From: JANXSS01 sp040385645
GTDB taxonomy: Bacteria > Pseudomonadota > Gammaproteobacteria > Burkholderiales > Burkholderiaceae_D
Assembly (NCBI GenBank): GCA_040385645.1
Contig: JAZKGZ010000013.1
Location: forward strand, 124,001-188,000
Direction of reading: 5' to 3'
Length of the DNA: 64,000 nt
This document shows, piece by piece, positions 54,099-62,087 of the stretch; positions within the stretch are counted from its first letter, which is position 1; each line of letters begins with the position of its first letter. The translations under genes were made by a program, and so were the position numbers. The notes beneath the pieces are model-generated. The model made no database searches. It saw only the letters and a program-made list of their open reading frames with translations, and was not told the origin of the DNA.

Positions 54099-56009
54099 TC
54101 ATGCCAAGCTTTTTTCACGCTCCAGAGCGACTTCGATCAATAACAATATTTCTCGATAGACCGGCAGATGAAAACCTTCCCGGGGAGCATCACGGTCATT
54201 GACTAATAAACTTTGCAAGTAGCCCAAAACATCGTCGTGCCCCCAAAGTTCACTGATTCGACCGATCACATGCGGGTAATCCTCGAGACTCGAGCGCCGG
54301 TCGTCGCCCGCTTCGTCGCTTTCTTGATCGAATCTGCCGTTGAATACCAATTGAAATTGTTGGCGTAACTGCTCCAGGCGTTCCAGGTCACCACTGCCCT
54401 GGTAGAGGTCGGCCAAATATAGCCATGGCACAGGTGACGCTGCCGACTCGGTGCTGCAATAGTTTTCGAGAATGTCGATCGCCCGCTGGGTCTCGTTCAA
54501 CATTTTCCAGAACTCGGCTTCTTGCATGACATCCGACACCAGCTCGAACGTCGCCAAATTTGCCCTGCTGGGCGTCATTAACTCAGTATCGTGTATTGCC
54601 TCCAAGCGTAACGAGCTGGCCGTTTCTGCAGGAGTGACGGTCGGTGCTTTCGGCGTTTCATAAGCAGGAGCTAGATCGAATCCGCGCGGCTCGACCCGAC
54701 TTGGCGACGGCACTTCCGCATCGTTTTTACCAACAAAACGGTCCACATATGATTCCACCGCTTTGTCCTGGTGTGCGATCGCTTCTTCGACGGTACGTGG
54801 TGCCTGTGTCGGTGCGGCTTTCTTTTCCACACTGCTGCGTGCTGCCAGTAGCAATTCGGTCTCGCGGGTAGAAGCGTCGTTTGACGACATCCACCACGGC
54901 GTGTTTTTCTTTTCAGCGCCGCGTTTGGCGAGTCGTACAAAAAGGGAAATTCCAGCAATACCTGCCAACAATAATATTGCCAGACCAATCAACCATTTAT
55001 TGGTAGCCGGTGCACTGCGAAAAGTTGCTGGCGGAATTGGCTTGGCAGCGGCTTGCGCCGATTCGGCCGGCGTTTCGACAGGCCGTTCAGCAGGAGGTAC
55101 CACACCACGCTGGGCTTCGACTTGTTGCAAGCGATTCTGTAGCGCCTTCACCTCGTTTTGTGCAGCTAGAACCGGATCTTCGCCACGCATCATTGCTGCA
55201 AAGCGCGCTTTGGAGGCAACGATCTCTTCCGAATTACGAATACCCGGTTGATCCGTCACGGTAAGGCTGTCGGATAGTTTTAATCCCGCCGGGCCTTTCG
55301 GACCGGTACCGAAGCTCACGTCTTCCTGAGAAAGCTTCAAGACATTGCGCGCACCTGGTAATCCTTTAGACCGTGGCCGAGGCGACGCCGGCTCTTCGAG
55401 CACTTGTAAGTTGTCGGGCTCGCCCGCCCCAGGGGCAAGGTTGGCAACAGCCGGCTGAACACGCGGCTTGCGCTTACGTTTCGGCTTGGCGGGCGCTGCG
55501 TCACCGCTACTGCTGGCGCTGCCGTCACCGCCTGGGTTAGCTACCTCGGGCTCCCTCGCCGAGCTACGATTTCTGTTACTGGCTCTTGGCTCCGGCGACC
55601 CGGTCGACAAAACCCGTGGCAATCCATCTTTCAGGTCGAGCAAGAGCTGGTAATCACGATAAAGCGTCGGTGCGCAGACGATCTCCACGAGAAGCGTCAC
55701 GGCAGGTTCTTCGATTGAAGTCGGACTGGTAAAAAAGATCTCCGTTGCACCGCTCGCGGGACGACGCAGTTCGATCACCGGACGTAGAATCTCGGAACCG
55801 TCCGACGATGTCAGACGACTGCGAACGCAAGTTTCCGAAAGCGCTTTCGCATCTGCACCCAATATCTGAACACTTGCGCGTAACGGTTGACCCAACGCAG
55901 ACTGCAAGCGCATTGGCCCAAGCCCGACTGCATCGCTAGCGGTACAACGAAATGCCAGTGAAATCAACACCACGATGCGAAGAAATGCGAACGGCGTGAC
56001 GTTGGTCAT
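54099..56009 (-). CDS. FimV-like inner-membrane protein
   Basis: 636 residues from the ATG at 56009, chosen because AAGGAC precedes it and a signal peptide follows (RIVVLISLAFRC, cut near TASDA). The N-terminal domain (about 28-145, GLGPMRLQSALGQPLRASVQILG) matches FimV/TspA-type proteins; a Pro/Arg/Lys-rich region follows (about 150-330), then one membrane helix near 337-360 and an acidic cytoplasmic C-terminus (about 500-636) with TPR-like sequence. FimV localises the cell pole and type IV pilus in relatives. The usual genomic neighbours asd and truA are absent, so this may be a second, distinct family member. Confidence 0.75.
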   Translation of the reverse strand: MTNVTPFAFLRIVVLISLAFRCTASDAVGLGPMRLQSALGQPLRASVQILGADAKALSETCVRSRLTSSDGSEILRPVIELRRPASGATEIFFTSPTSIEEPAVTLLVEIVCAPTLYRDYQLLLDLKDGLPRVLSTGSPEPRASNRNRSSAREPEVANPGGDGSASSSGDAAPAKPKRKRKPRVQPAVANLAPGAGEPDNLQVLEEPASPRPRSKGLPGARNVLKLSQEDVSFGTGPKGPAGLKLSDSLTVTDQPGIRNSEEIVASKARFAAMMRGEDPVLAAQNEVKALQNRLQQVEAQRGVVPPAERPVETPAESAQAAAKPIPPATFRSAPATNKWLIGLAILLLAGIAGISLFVRLAKRGAEKKNTPWWMSSNDASTRETELLLAARSSVEKKAAPTQAPRTVEEAIAHQDKAVESYVDRFVGKNDAEVPSPSRVEPRGFDLAPAYETPKAPTVTPAETASSLRLEAIHDTELMTPSRANLATFELVSDVMQEAEFWKMLNETQRAIDILENYCSTESAASPVPWLYLADLYQGSGDLERLEQLRQQFQLVFNGRFDQESDEAGDDRRSSLEDYPHVIGRISELWGHDDVLGYLQSLLVNDRDAPREGFHLPVYREILLLIEVALEREKSLA

Positions 56010-56519
56010 AAATAGTGTCCTTGCGTCGTGAAGGCTTGCATAAGTCGCGTACCTAAAAAATTTTTGCTTGCAGGCCGCTGGATTACACGCCTTGCGCATG
56101 CCACGATGTTACCTAAGAGAAATACTAACAAGAAAGTATTAGCAGTACTATTAATTTATGAATGTGTGCATGTCAGGAATGACAAACCGACCGAAGGTGT
56201 GTGAACTTTTTCCAACAACTGGCATTTTAACGACCTTTCATCAGCTGCGATATCGGCGAACGACGACATATGACCAATATCTTCCACCAACGCAACTCTC
56301 TAAGGTCAACAACTTATAACACGAGATATCAGTATGGGCAGGGCCTTTGCATCGGTGTGAACCTAGGCGCAACACTTATTGGTGGCATGCCGTTTGGCGA
56401 CGCATTGTCTGCAAGCTTGGCCACAGCACCTGCGCGCAATAGCGAAGTTCTGCATAATCATGCGTCGTTCCACCCGTGCTCGCTAATTTCTGCGTCAACT
56501 TCATTACTCAGAGGTCCTT
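56010..56519. other. 510-nt divergent gap between the FimV-like gene and yfcG
   Basis: No convincing gene; an open frame of 122 codons from 56270 overlaps yfcG in another frame and lacks coding character. An inverted repeat AATACT/AGTATT lies at 56121-56140. No clear promoter hexamers were found. The ribosome site GAGGT at 56511-56515 belongs to yfcG. Confidence 0.4.
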
Positions 56520-57212
56520 ATGATCGATGTATATTCGACTGCCACCCCAAATGGCCACAAAGTGCATGTCATGTTAGAAGAATGCGCCCTGCCGTACCAG
56601 ATACACCACATCGATATCGGCGCAGGAGATCAATTTAAGCCAGAATTTTTAAAAATTTCGCCGAATAATAAAATTCCGGCAATTGTCGACACCGACGGCC
56701 CCGACGGCGAGCCGATTTCTCTATTCGAATCCGGTGCGATCCTGGTATATCTCGCCTCCAAAACCGGTAAATTTCTTGGCCAGACCGACCGCGAGAAATT
56801 TCTTACTTTGCAGTGGCTGATGTTTCAGATGGGCGGGGTCGGGCCGATGCTAGGGCAAGCCCACCACTTTCGCATCTACGCGCCTGAAAAAATAGACTAT
56901 GCAGTCAATCGCTACACCAACGAAGCAAAACGTCTCTACGGAGTAATGGACCGACGACTGGGCGAAGCCGCGTATCTTGCAGGCGAAAGCTACACCGTCG
57001 CCGACATCGCCACCTACCCCTGGACGCGCTCGCATGCGAATCAAGGCATCAACTTGCACGATTTCCCACACGTGAAGCGCTGGTACGACGAAATCGGCGC
57101 GCGGCCGGCCGTGCAGCGAGGCGTGGAAGTTTTAGCGAATTTACGCAAGCCACTTACCGACGACAAGGCGCGGGAGACGTTGTTTGGCGCGGCGCAATAT
57201 CAAAAGCGGTAG
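56520..57212 (+). CDS. yfcG: YfcG-type glutathione S-transferase / disulfide oxidoreductase
   Basis: 230 residues with an N-terminal thioredoxin-fold domain (about 1-82) and a helical C-terminal domain. The active-site loop TPNGHKV replaces the cysteine of classic GSTs, as in E. coli YfcG, which reduces disulfides using bound glutathione. NNKIPAIVD and FESGAILVYLA (about 66-77) form the glutathione site. The gene follows a GAGGT ribosome site. gshA lies 340 nt downstream on the same strand, so a glutathione-related link is plausible. Confidence 0.9.
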   Translation: MIDVYSTATPNGHKVHVMLEECALPYQIHHIDIGAGDQFKPEFLKISPNNKIPAIVDTDGPDGEPISLFESGAILVYLASKTGKFLGQTDREKFLTLQWLMFQMGGVGPMLGQAHHFRIYAPEKIDYAVNRYTNEAKRLYGVMDRRLGEAAYLAGESYTVADIATYPWTRSHANQGINLHDFPHVKRWYDEIGARPAVQRGVEVLANLRKPLTDDKARETLFGAAQYQKR

Positions 57213-57269
57213 CGAGTATAGGTACGCCAATTCTTCTTACAATCAGATTATCGGTCTACTATTTTTGAC

Positions 57270-57356
57270 TGGTGCCCGGGGCCGGAATCGAACCGGCACA
57301 CCGTTACCGGCGAGAGATTTTAAGTCTCTTGTGTCTACCTGTTTCACCACCCGGGC
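57270..57356 (-). tRNA. tRNA-Leu(UAA)
   Basis: On the minus strand the 5' half begins GCCCGGG and pairs with CCCGGGC at the 3' end, with an encoded CCA at 57272-57270. The anticodon stem AGAGA/TCTCT encloses the loop CTTAAAA, giving anticodon UAA. The long variable arm and 87-nt length are typical of leucine tRNA. It lies opposite the 5' region of gshA. Confidence 0.93.
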
Positions 57357-57550
57357 TTGGCTGCATCGTGATTGCAGATGCATGCAATTTTCGCCCGAAG
57401 CTTAACACAATCCAGCCGCTTAACTCCTCCCCTGCAGCAAGCGAATCTGCCAATAAAGCTTCACAACCTGGTGCCATACCCGCAGCGCGACGTAATGTGA
57501 AAATTTCGGTTATTCTCCGATCAAAATCATTGGCTTCGAAGGGTGCAATA

Positions 57551-59119
57551 TTGAGTGATCTGTTAAAGCGTCGCATCGCACTACTCTCCAACCCCGAGCA
57601 TATTGCGGTGCTGGATCAGAATCTGCATGGCATCGAGCGCGAGGCATTACGGGTCGATCAGCAAAATCGTCTCTCCAGTTTGCCGCACCCCGTAGGGCTC
57701 GGTTCGGCACTGATGCACCCGCACATTACGACCGACTATGCAGAGGCATTGCTGGAATTCGTCACGAATGCGGAGCCAGATATTGCCACGGCGCTAGACG
57801 AGCTGGATGCGGTGCACCGGTTCGCATACCAGCATCTGGGCGATGAAATGTTGTGGAGCCAGTCCATGCCATGCGGGCTACCCGCCGAGCCTGAAATCGA
57901 TATTGCCCGATACGGTAGCTCGAACATCGGTATGCTGAAACATGTCTACCGCCGTGGTCTAGCGTTGCGGTATGGTAAATCCATGCAATGCATCGCCGGC
58001 ATTCACTATAATTTTTCTTTATCGGAGAAATTCTGGCAGGTTCTGCAAACGCATGAGCATATGCCGGGGAGCGCTCGGGATTTTCAATCGGCAGGCTACT
58101 TTGCGTTGATTCGTAATTTCCGGCGCTACAGCTGGCTACTGATGTATCTGTTCGGCGCATCGCCAGCGTTGGCTACGGACTTCTTGCGTGGACAGCCGCA
58201 CAAACTCGAACGGCTATCGGACGATACCTTGTATCTGCCCTATGCGACCAGCCTGCGCATGAGCGACCTGGGCTACCAGAGCAATGCGCAATCGGCGTTA
58301 TCGATAAAATTCGACGACATCGACCACTATATCCAGAGTTTGAACGAAGGAGTAGGAACGCCCTTTCCCGCCTATGAAAAACTGGGAACGAAAGATGGCG
58401 ACGACTGGTTGCAGCTGAGTACGAATCTGTTGCAGATCGAGAACGAATACTACTCGACCATTCGGCCCAAACGCGTGATCGGTGTCGGCGAGCGGGCCTT
58501 GGGTGCATTAGCCGCGCGTGGCGTGCAATATGTCGAAGTCCGCTGCCTGGATGTTGATCCCTTCGAGCCGATCGGCATCAGCCTGGAAACCTCACGGTTC
58601 ATGAACGCTTTCCTGTTGTTTTGCGCGCTTGAGGATAGCCCGACATCGCCGGATCAATGTCGATGGGCGAACGATAATTTTTCTCGTACGGTCACGCATG
58701 GCCGCCAGCCAAACCTGACCCTTTGCAAAGACGGCGTGCCTGTCGAATTACGCACCTGGGCCCACGCACTGCTGCAGCAAATTGGCGCGAGCGCGGTACT
58801 GCTCGACGACCGCACCAACTCGCTCGAACACGGTAATGCCCTGGCGAGACAGTATGCGAAACTTGAAGACATTACGCTGACGCCATCAGCCCGGGTGTTG
58901 GAAGCCATGCAGCAGAGTGACAATTCTTTCGCCGCTTTCGGCATGCGCCAGAGCCGCTCTCACGCTGCGGGTTTCCGGGAGCGTCCATTACCGCAGGAGC
59001 AACAGCGCTTGTTCGAACAAATGGCGCAGGAATCGATTGCTGCGCAGGCGGCATTGGAAACCGAACAGTCATCGAGCTTCGATGCGTTCGTCGAAAATTA
59101 CCTGGGAAGCGTGGGTTGA
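57551..59119 (+). CDS. gshA: GshA, glutamate-cysteine ligase (E. coli type)
   Basis: First step of glutathione synthesis. 522 residues, start TTG 57551 with a GAAGGG ribosome site just upstream; the frame is open further upstream, through the tRNA-Leu locus on the opposite strand, which is not coding. The GIEREALRV, TTDYAEALLEF, GIHYNFSL, SAGYFALIRNFRRY, YLPYATSLRMSDLGY and QIENEYYSTIRPKR motifs match the roughly 520-residue E. coli GshA group. Many betaproteobacteria use a shorter, unrelated-looking GshA form, so this copy may have been transferred (inference). It separates two tRNA genes. Confidence 0.95.
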   Translation: MSDLLKRRIALLSNPEHIAVLDQNLHGIEREALRVDQQNRLSSLPHPVGLGSALMHPHITTDYAEALLEFVTNAEPDIATALDELDAVHRFAYQHLGDEMLWSQSMPCGLPAEPEIDIARYGSSNIGMLKHVYRRGLALRYGKSMQCIAGIHYNFSLSEKFWQVLQTHEHMPGSARDFQSAGYFALIRNFRRYSWLLMYLFGASPALATDFLRGQPHKLERLSDDTLYLPYATSLRMSDLGYQSNAQSALSIKFDDIDHYIQSLNEGVGTPFPAYEKLGTKDGDDWLQLSTNLLQIENEYYSTIRPKRVIGVGERALGALAARGVQYVEVRCLDVDPFEPIGISLETSRFMNAFLLFCALEDSPTSPDQCRWANDNFSRTVTHGRQPNLTLCKDGVPVELRTWAHALLQQIGASAVLLDDRTNSLEHGNALARQYAKLEDITLTPSARVLEAMQQSDNSFAAFGMRQSRSHAAGFRERPLPQEQQRLFEQMAQESIAAQAALETEQSSSFDAFVENYLGSVG

Positions 59120-59123
59120 TCCA

Positions 59124-59179
59124 GCGAGGTGATGCTACGCGGGTGATGCTGCGGGATTGATGCTGCAGGACTGATAATG
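59124..59179. repeat. Four imperfect 14-bp tandem repeats after gshA
   Basis: The units 59124-59137, 59138-59151, 59152-59165 and 59166-59179 share a core TGATGCT (TGATAAT in the last), with differences at several other positions. The array begins 4 nt after the gshA stop. No function is apparent; slippage is the likely origin. Confidence 0.7.
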
Positions 59180-59200
59180 GCAAAGCGACGACATTAAAAA

Positions 59201-59274
59201 TGGAGGCGGGGGTCGGGATCGAACCGGCGTAAACGGCTTTGCAGGCCGCTGCATAACCACTTTGCTACCCCGCC
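59201..59274 (-). tRNA. tRNA-Cys(GCA)
   Basis: On the minus strand GGCGGGG (5' end at 59274) pairs with CCCCGCC, then U73 and an encoded CCA at 59203-59201. The anticodon loop CTGCAAA gives anticodon GCA. 74 nt. It lies 96 nt downstream of tRNA-Gly, beyond an intrinsic terminator. Confidence 0.96.
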
Positions 59275-59329
59275 GCGGTGCTGCGCTTTTCTTTACTACA
59301 ACTTAAATACCACTTAACTACGACACAAT

Positions 59330-59361
59330 AAAAAAGGAAGCCGGTAAAAATTCAGGCTTCC
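59330..59361 (-). terminator. Intrinsic terminator after tRNA-Gly
   Basis: On the minus strand GGAAGCC (59361-59355) pairs with GGCTTCC (59342-59336) around a 12-nt loop, followed by six T residues (59335-59330). It lies between tRNA-Gly and tRNA-Cys, so tRNA-Gly appears to be its own unit and tRNA-Cys must rely on read-through or an unseen promoter. Confidence 0.8.
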
Positions 59362-59370
59362 CTTATTGAC

Positions 59371-59446
59371 TGGAGCGGGAGAAGAGTCTCGAACTCTCGA
59401 CCTCAACCTTGGCAAGGTTGCGCTCTACCAACTGAGCTACTCCCGC
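59371..59446 (-). tRNA. tRNA-Gly(GCC)
   Basis: On the minus strand GCGGGAG (5' end at 59446) pairs with CTCCCGC, then U73 and encoded CCA at 59373-59371. The anticodon loop TTGCCAA gives GCC, and TAGCTCAGTTGGTAGAGC is the D-arm. 76 nt. Preceded by a consensus promoter. Confidence 0.97.
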
Positions 59447-59463
59447 GTTCACAACAGCTGCGT

Positions 59464-59491
59464 ATTATAGTGGATGACACTTCATTGTCAA
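59464..59491 (-). promoter_or_regulatory. Consensus sigma-70 promoter for tRNA-Gly
   Basis: On the minus strand a perfect -35 TTGACA (59491-59486), a 16-nt spacer and a perfect -10 TATAAT (59469-59464). Transcription would begin near 59457, about 11 nt before the tRNA. The pgsA stop codon TGA (59490-59488) lies inside the -35 hexamer. The gene therefore does not depend on pgsA read-through. Confidence 0.85.
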
Positions 59492-60072
59492 CCACTTTTG
59501 TCGGTCCGTTCCTTGATCATCGGCCATGCTTTACGCAAGTAATACAGCATCGACCAGAGCGTGAGCACTGCAGCGACTGCCAGTAATACGTGACCCCAGA
59601 AACGCGTATCGACCACCCCGAACACGGTGTCGTAATACAGGAGCATTGGAATGGCGGTCATCTGGGCCATGGTCTTGATCTTGCCGAGGGAATGCACCGC
59701 CACGGATTTGGAAGCGCCGATCTGCGCCATCCATTCGCGCAGCGCAGAGATCGCGATCTCGCGGCCGATGATGATGAAAGCAATCAAAGTGCCGACACGG
59801 TTCAGATGCACCAATTCGATCAATGCACCGGCAATCATCAGTTTGTCGGCGACCGGATCGAGAAAAGCACCGAAAGCCGAGGTTTCATTCCAGCGCCGTG
59901 CCAAAAAGCCATCGCACCAATCCGTGACAGCGGCGATGATGAAGATGGCCGTGGATGCAACGTTTTTCTCGAACGGCGAGAGCCAGGCATCAGGCAGGTA
60001 AAACACACCTACCACCAGAGGAATCAGGGCGACGCGTAGCCAGGTCAGCAAGATCGGAATATTAAGCGGCAT
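59488..60072 (-). CDS. pgsA: PgsA, CDP-diacylglycerol-glycerol-3-phosphate 3-phosphatidyltransferase
   Basis: Inner-membrane enzyme for phosphatidylglycerol synthesis. 194 residues with about four or five membrane segments; the CDP-alcohol phosphotransferase signature DWCDGFLARRWNETSAFGAFLDPVADK is complete (DG-x2-AR-x8-G-x3-D-x3-D). It follows uvrC by 78 nt, the order found in many proteobacteria, and its last codons merge into the tRNA-Gly promoter. Confidence 0.96.
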   Translation of the reverse strand: MPLNIPILLTWLRVALIPLVVGVFYLPDAWLSPFEKNVASTAIFIIAAVTDWCDGFLARRWNETSAFGAFLDPVADKLMIAGALIELVHLNRVGTLIAFIIIGREIAISALREWMAQIGASKSVAVHSLGKIKTMAQMTAIPMLLYYDTVFGVVDTRFWGHVLLAVAAVLTLWSMLYYLRKAWPMIKERTDKSG

Positions 60073-60107
60073 CGCAGAAGGTCGGTTGAAGGGTCGAGAA
60101 CGTTGAG

Positions 60108-60125
60108 GGGTCAGGGTCAGGGTCG
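60108..60125. repeat. Three 6-bp tandem repeats between uvrC and pgsA
   Basis: GGGTCA at 60108-60113 and 60114-60119, then GGGTCG at 60120-60125. Short and possibly accidental, but it is another tandem duplication next to a 3' gene end in this window. Confidence 0.5.
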
Positions 60126-60150
60126 CCAGGCATGCAATTATCGTCTTAAT

Positions 60151-62043
60151 TCAATGCAACTGCTTATAAATGTCTTCGGCAAGCTGGCGCGATATGCCAT
60201 CCACCGATGCCAGGTCTTCGATACTGGCATCAGCCACACCACGCACGCCGCCGAACCGCGCCAGCAGTTTTTGGCGGCGCTTGGCACCGATGCCCTCGAT
60301 TTCTTCCAGGCGCGACGCCTGCCTCGTTTTGGCACGTTTTGCGCGCATGCCGGTAATGGCAAAACGATGTGCTTCATCCCGAATCTGTGCCACGAGCATC
60401 AATGCCGCCGACTCCTTGCCCAGTTCGAGCGGTGCCCGGCCATCCACAAAGATCAAGGTTTCCAACCCGACCCGCCGCCCTTCGCCTTTGGCGACGCCGA
60501 CGATACAGCTCGTATCCAGCCCCAGCTCGACAAATACCTGACGCGCCATCTCAACCTGACCCTTGCCGCCGTCGATCAGGGCGATGTCGGGCATGATACC
60601 GTCGCCATTGACCACTTTTTCATAGCGCCGCATCAGTACCTGGCGCATCGCGGCATAGTCGTCGCCAGGGGTGATGTCGTTGATGTTATAGCGTCGGTAT
60701 TCGCCGTTCTGCATCGCGTGATGATGAAACACCACGCATGAAGCCTGTGTCGCTTCACCTTGCGTGTGGCTGATGTCGAAACATTCGATGCGCAGCATCT
60801 CCGGCTCCGCGGTTTCCAAGCCGAGGGTTTCGATCAGGGCGCGGGTGCGCGACTGTTGCGAGCCCTGTTCCGACAACAGGCGCGTGAGTGATATTTCCGC
60901 GCCCTTCTGTGCCATATCTAGCCATTGCCGACGCTGTCCCTGTGGCTGGAATATCAGGTTGATTCGATGCTCGCACTGCGCCATCAATGCCACGATCAAG
61001 GCCGGTTCGTTCAATTCATGGCTGACGATCAGGGTGCCGGGAATGAACTTGTCGATATAGTGCTGCGCCAGAAAAGCTTTGAGCACCTCGACCGATAAGG
61101 CGTCGTCGGCAGTCGCCACCGCATGGTCCAGATGCGCTGGAAAGTAAGCCCGATCTCCAAGGTGCCGCCCACCTCGAACCATCGCCAGATTGACGCACGC
61201 CCTGCCACCCTGCACCCGCACCGCGATGATGTCGATGTCGGCGTCGCCGCCCGTATCCATCGTCTGCTGATGCAACACGCGTGATAATGCACTGATCTGA
61301 TTGCGCACCGCTGCGGCTTGCTCGAAGCGTAGCGACTCGGCGAAGTGGTGCATCTTGGCGTTCAAGTTCTCCAGCACTTCAGTCTGCCGGCCGCGCAAGA
61401 ACTTGGCGGCATTTTCGACATCGAGTCCGTACTCTTCTTTATCGATGTAATTTACACACGGCGCGCTACATCGGTGAATCTGATGCAGCAGGCAGGGTCG
61501 GGTTCTGTTCGCATAGACTGAATCTTCGCAAGTACGCAGCAAAAATACTTTTTGCAGAATCTGCATCGATTCCTTGACCGCCCAGGCACTCGGAAAAGGG
61601 CCGAAATACTGATTTTTCTTATCGACCGCACCGCGGTAATACGCCATGCGTGGAACGTCCTGGCCTGTGATTTTCAAATAAGGGTAAGATTTATCGTCGC
61701 GAAATAGAATGTTGAATCGTGGCTGCAGCGATTTGATCAGGTTGTTTTCCAGAATCAGTGCTTCGGCCTCGCTACGTGTGACAGTCGTTTCCAGGCGCAC
61801 GATGCGGTCGACCATCATGGCAGTGCGTGGACTGGTCAGCGTCTTTTGAAAATAGCTCGAAACACGCTTCTTCAAATCGCGTGCTTTACCGATGTACAGG
61901 ACATTATTGTCGCTATCGAAATAGCGATAGACCCCTGGCAGATGTGGCAAGCGAGCTACGGTCGCCAGCATCGCCTCCCGGGAATCGAGCGGTGACGGCT
62001 CGGCTTTTATGCGCTTGGTATCTGTATTGTCCGTCGTTGCCAT
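60151..62043 (-). CDS. uvrC: UvrC, excinuclease ABC subunit C
   Basis: Makes both incisions around a lesion in nucleotide excision repair with UvrA and UvrB. 630 residues: GIY-YIG domain (about 33-110, LPGVYRYFDSDNNVLYIGKA), UVR motif region (about 210-250), C-terminal RNase-H-like endonuclease domain (IECFDISHTQG, DGGKGQVEMA) and helix-hairpin-helix pair at the end (IEGIGAKRRQKLLARFGGVRG). Mfd, which couples repair to transcription, is at 37.8 kb. Confidence 0.98.
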   Translation of the reverse strand: MATTDNTDTKRIKAEPSPLDSREAMLATVARLPHLPGVYRYFDSDNNVLYIGKARDLKKRVSSYFQKTLTSPRTAMMVDRIVRLETTVTRSEAEALILENNLIKSLQPRFNILFRDDKSYPYLKITGQDVPRMAYYRGAVDKKNQYFGPFPSAWAVKESMQILQKVFLLRTCEDSVYANRTRPCLLHQIHRCSAPCVNYIDKEEYGLDVENAAKFLRGRQTEVLENLNAKMHHFAESLRFEQAAAVRNQISALSRVLHQQTMDTGGDADIDIIAVRVQGGRACVNLAMVRGGRHLGDRAYFPAHLDHAVATADDALSVEVLKAFLAQHYIDKFIPGTLIVSHELNEPALIVALMAQCEHRINLIFQPQGQRRQWLDMAQKGAEISLTRLLSEQGSQQSRTRALIETLGLETAEPEMLRIECFDISHTQGEATQASCVVFHHHAMQNGEYRRYNINDITPGDDYAAMRQVLMRRYEKVVNGDGIMPDIALIDGGKGQVEMARQVFVELGLDTSCIVGVAKGEGRRVGLETLIFVDGRAPLELGKESAALMLVAQIRDEAHRFAITGMRAKRAKTRQASRLEEIEGIGAKRRQKLLARFGGVRGVADASIEDLASVDGISRQLAEDIYKQLH

Positions 62044-62087
62044 CGATGTTGTCCGATACGCCTGCCCGTCAAACTTCAGACGACGGC

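Noticed and set aside
56270..56638. Open frame of 122 codons before yfcG
   Set aside because: It overlaps the start of yfcG in another frame and shows no domain, ribosome site or codon pattern.
57272..57550. Plus-strand coding extension of gshA across tRNA-Leu
   Set aside because: It covers a tRNA on the other strand and has no GshA similarity; TTG 57551 with a ribosome site fits the family length.
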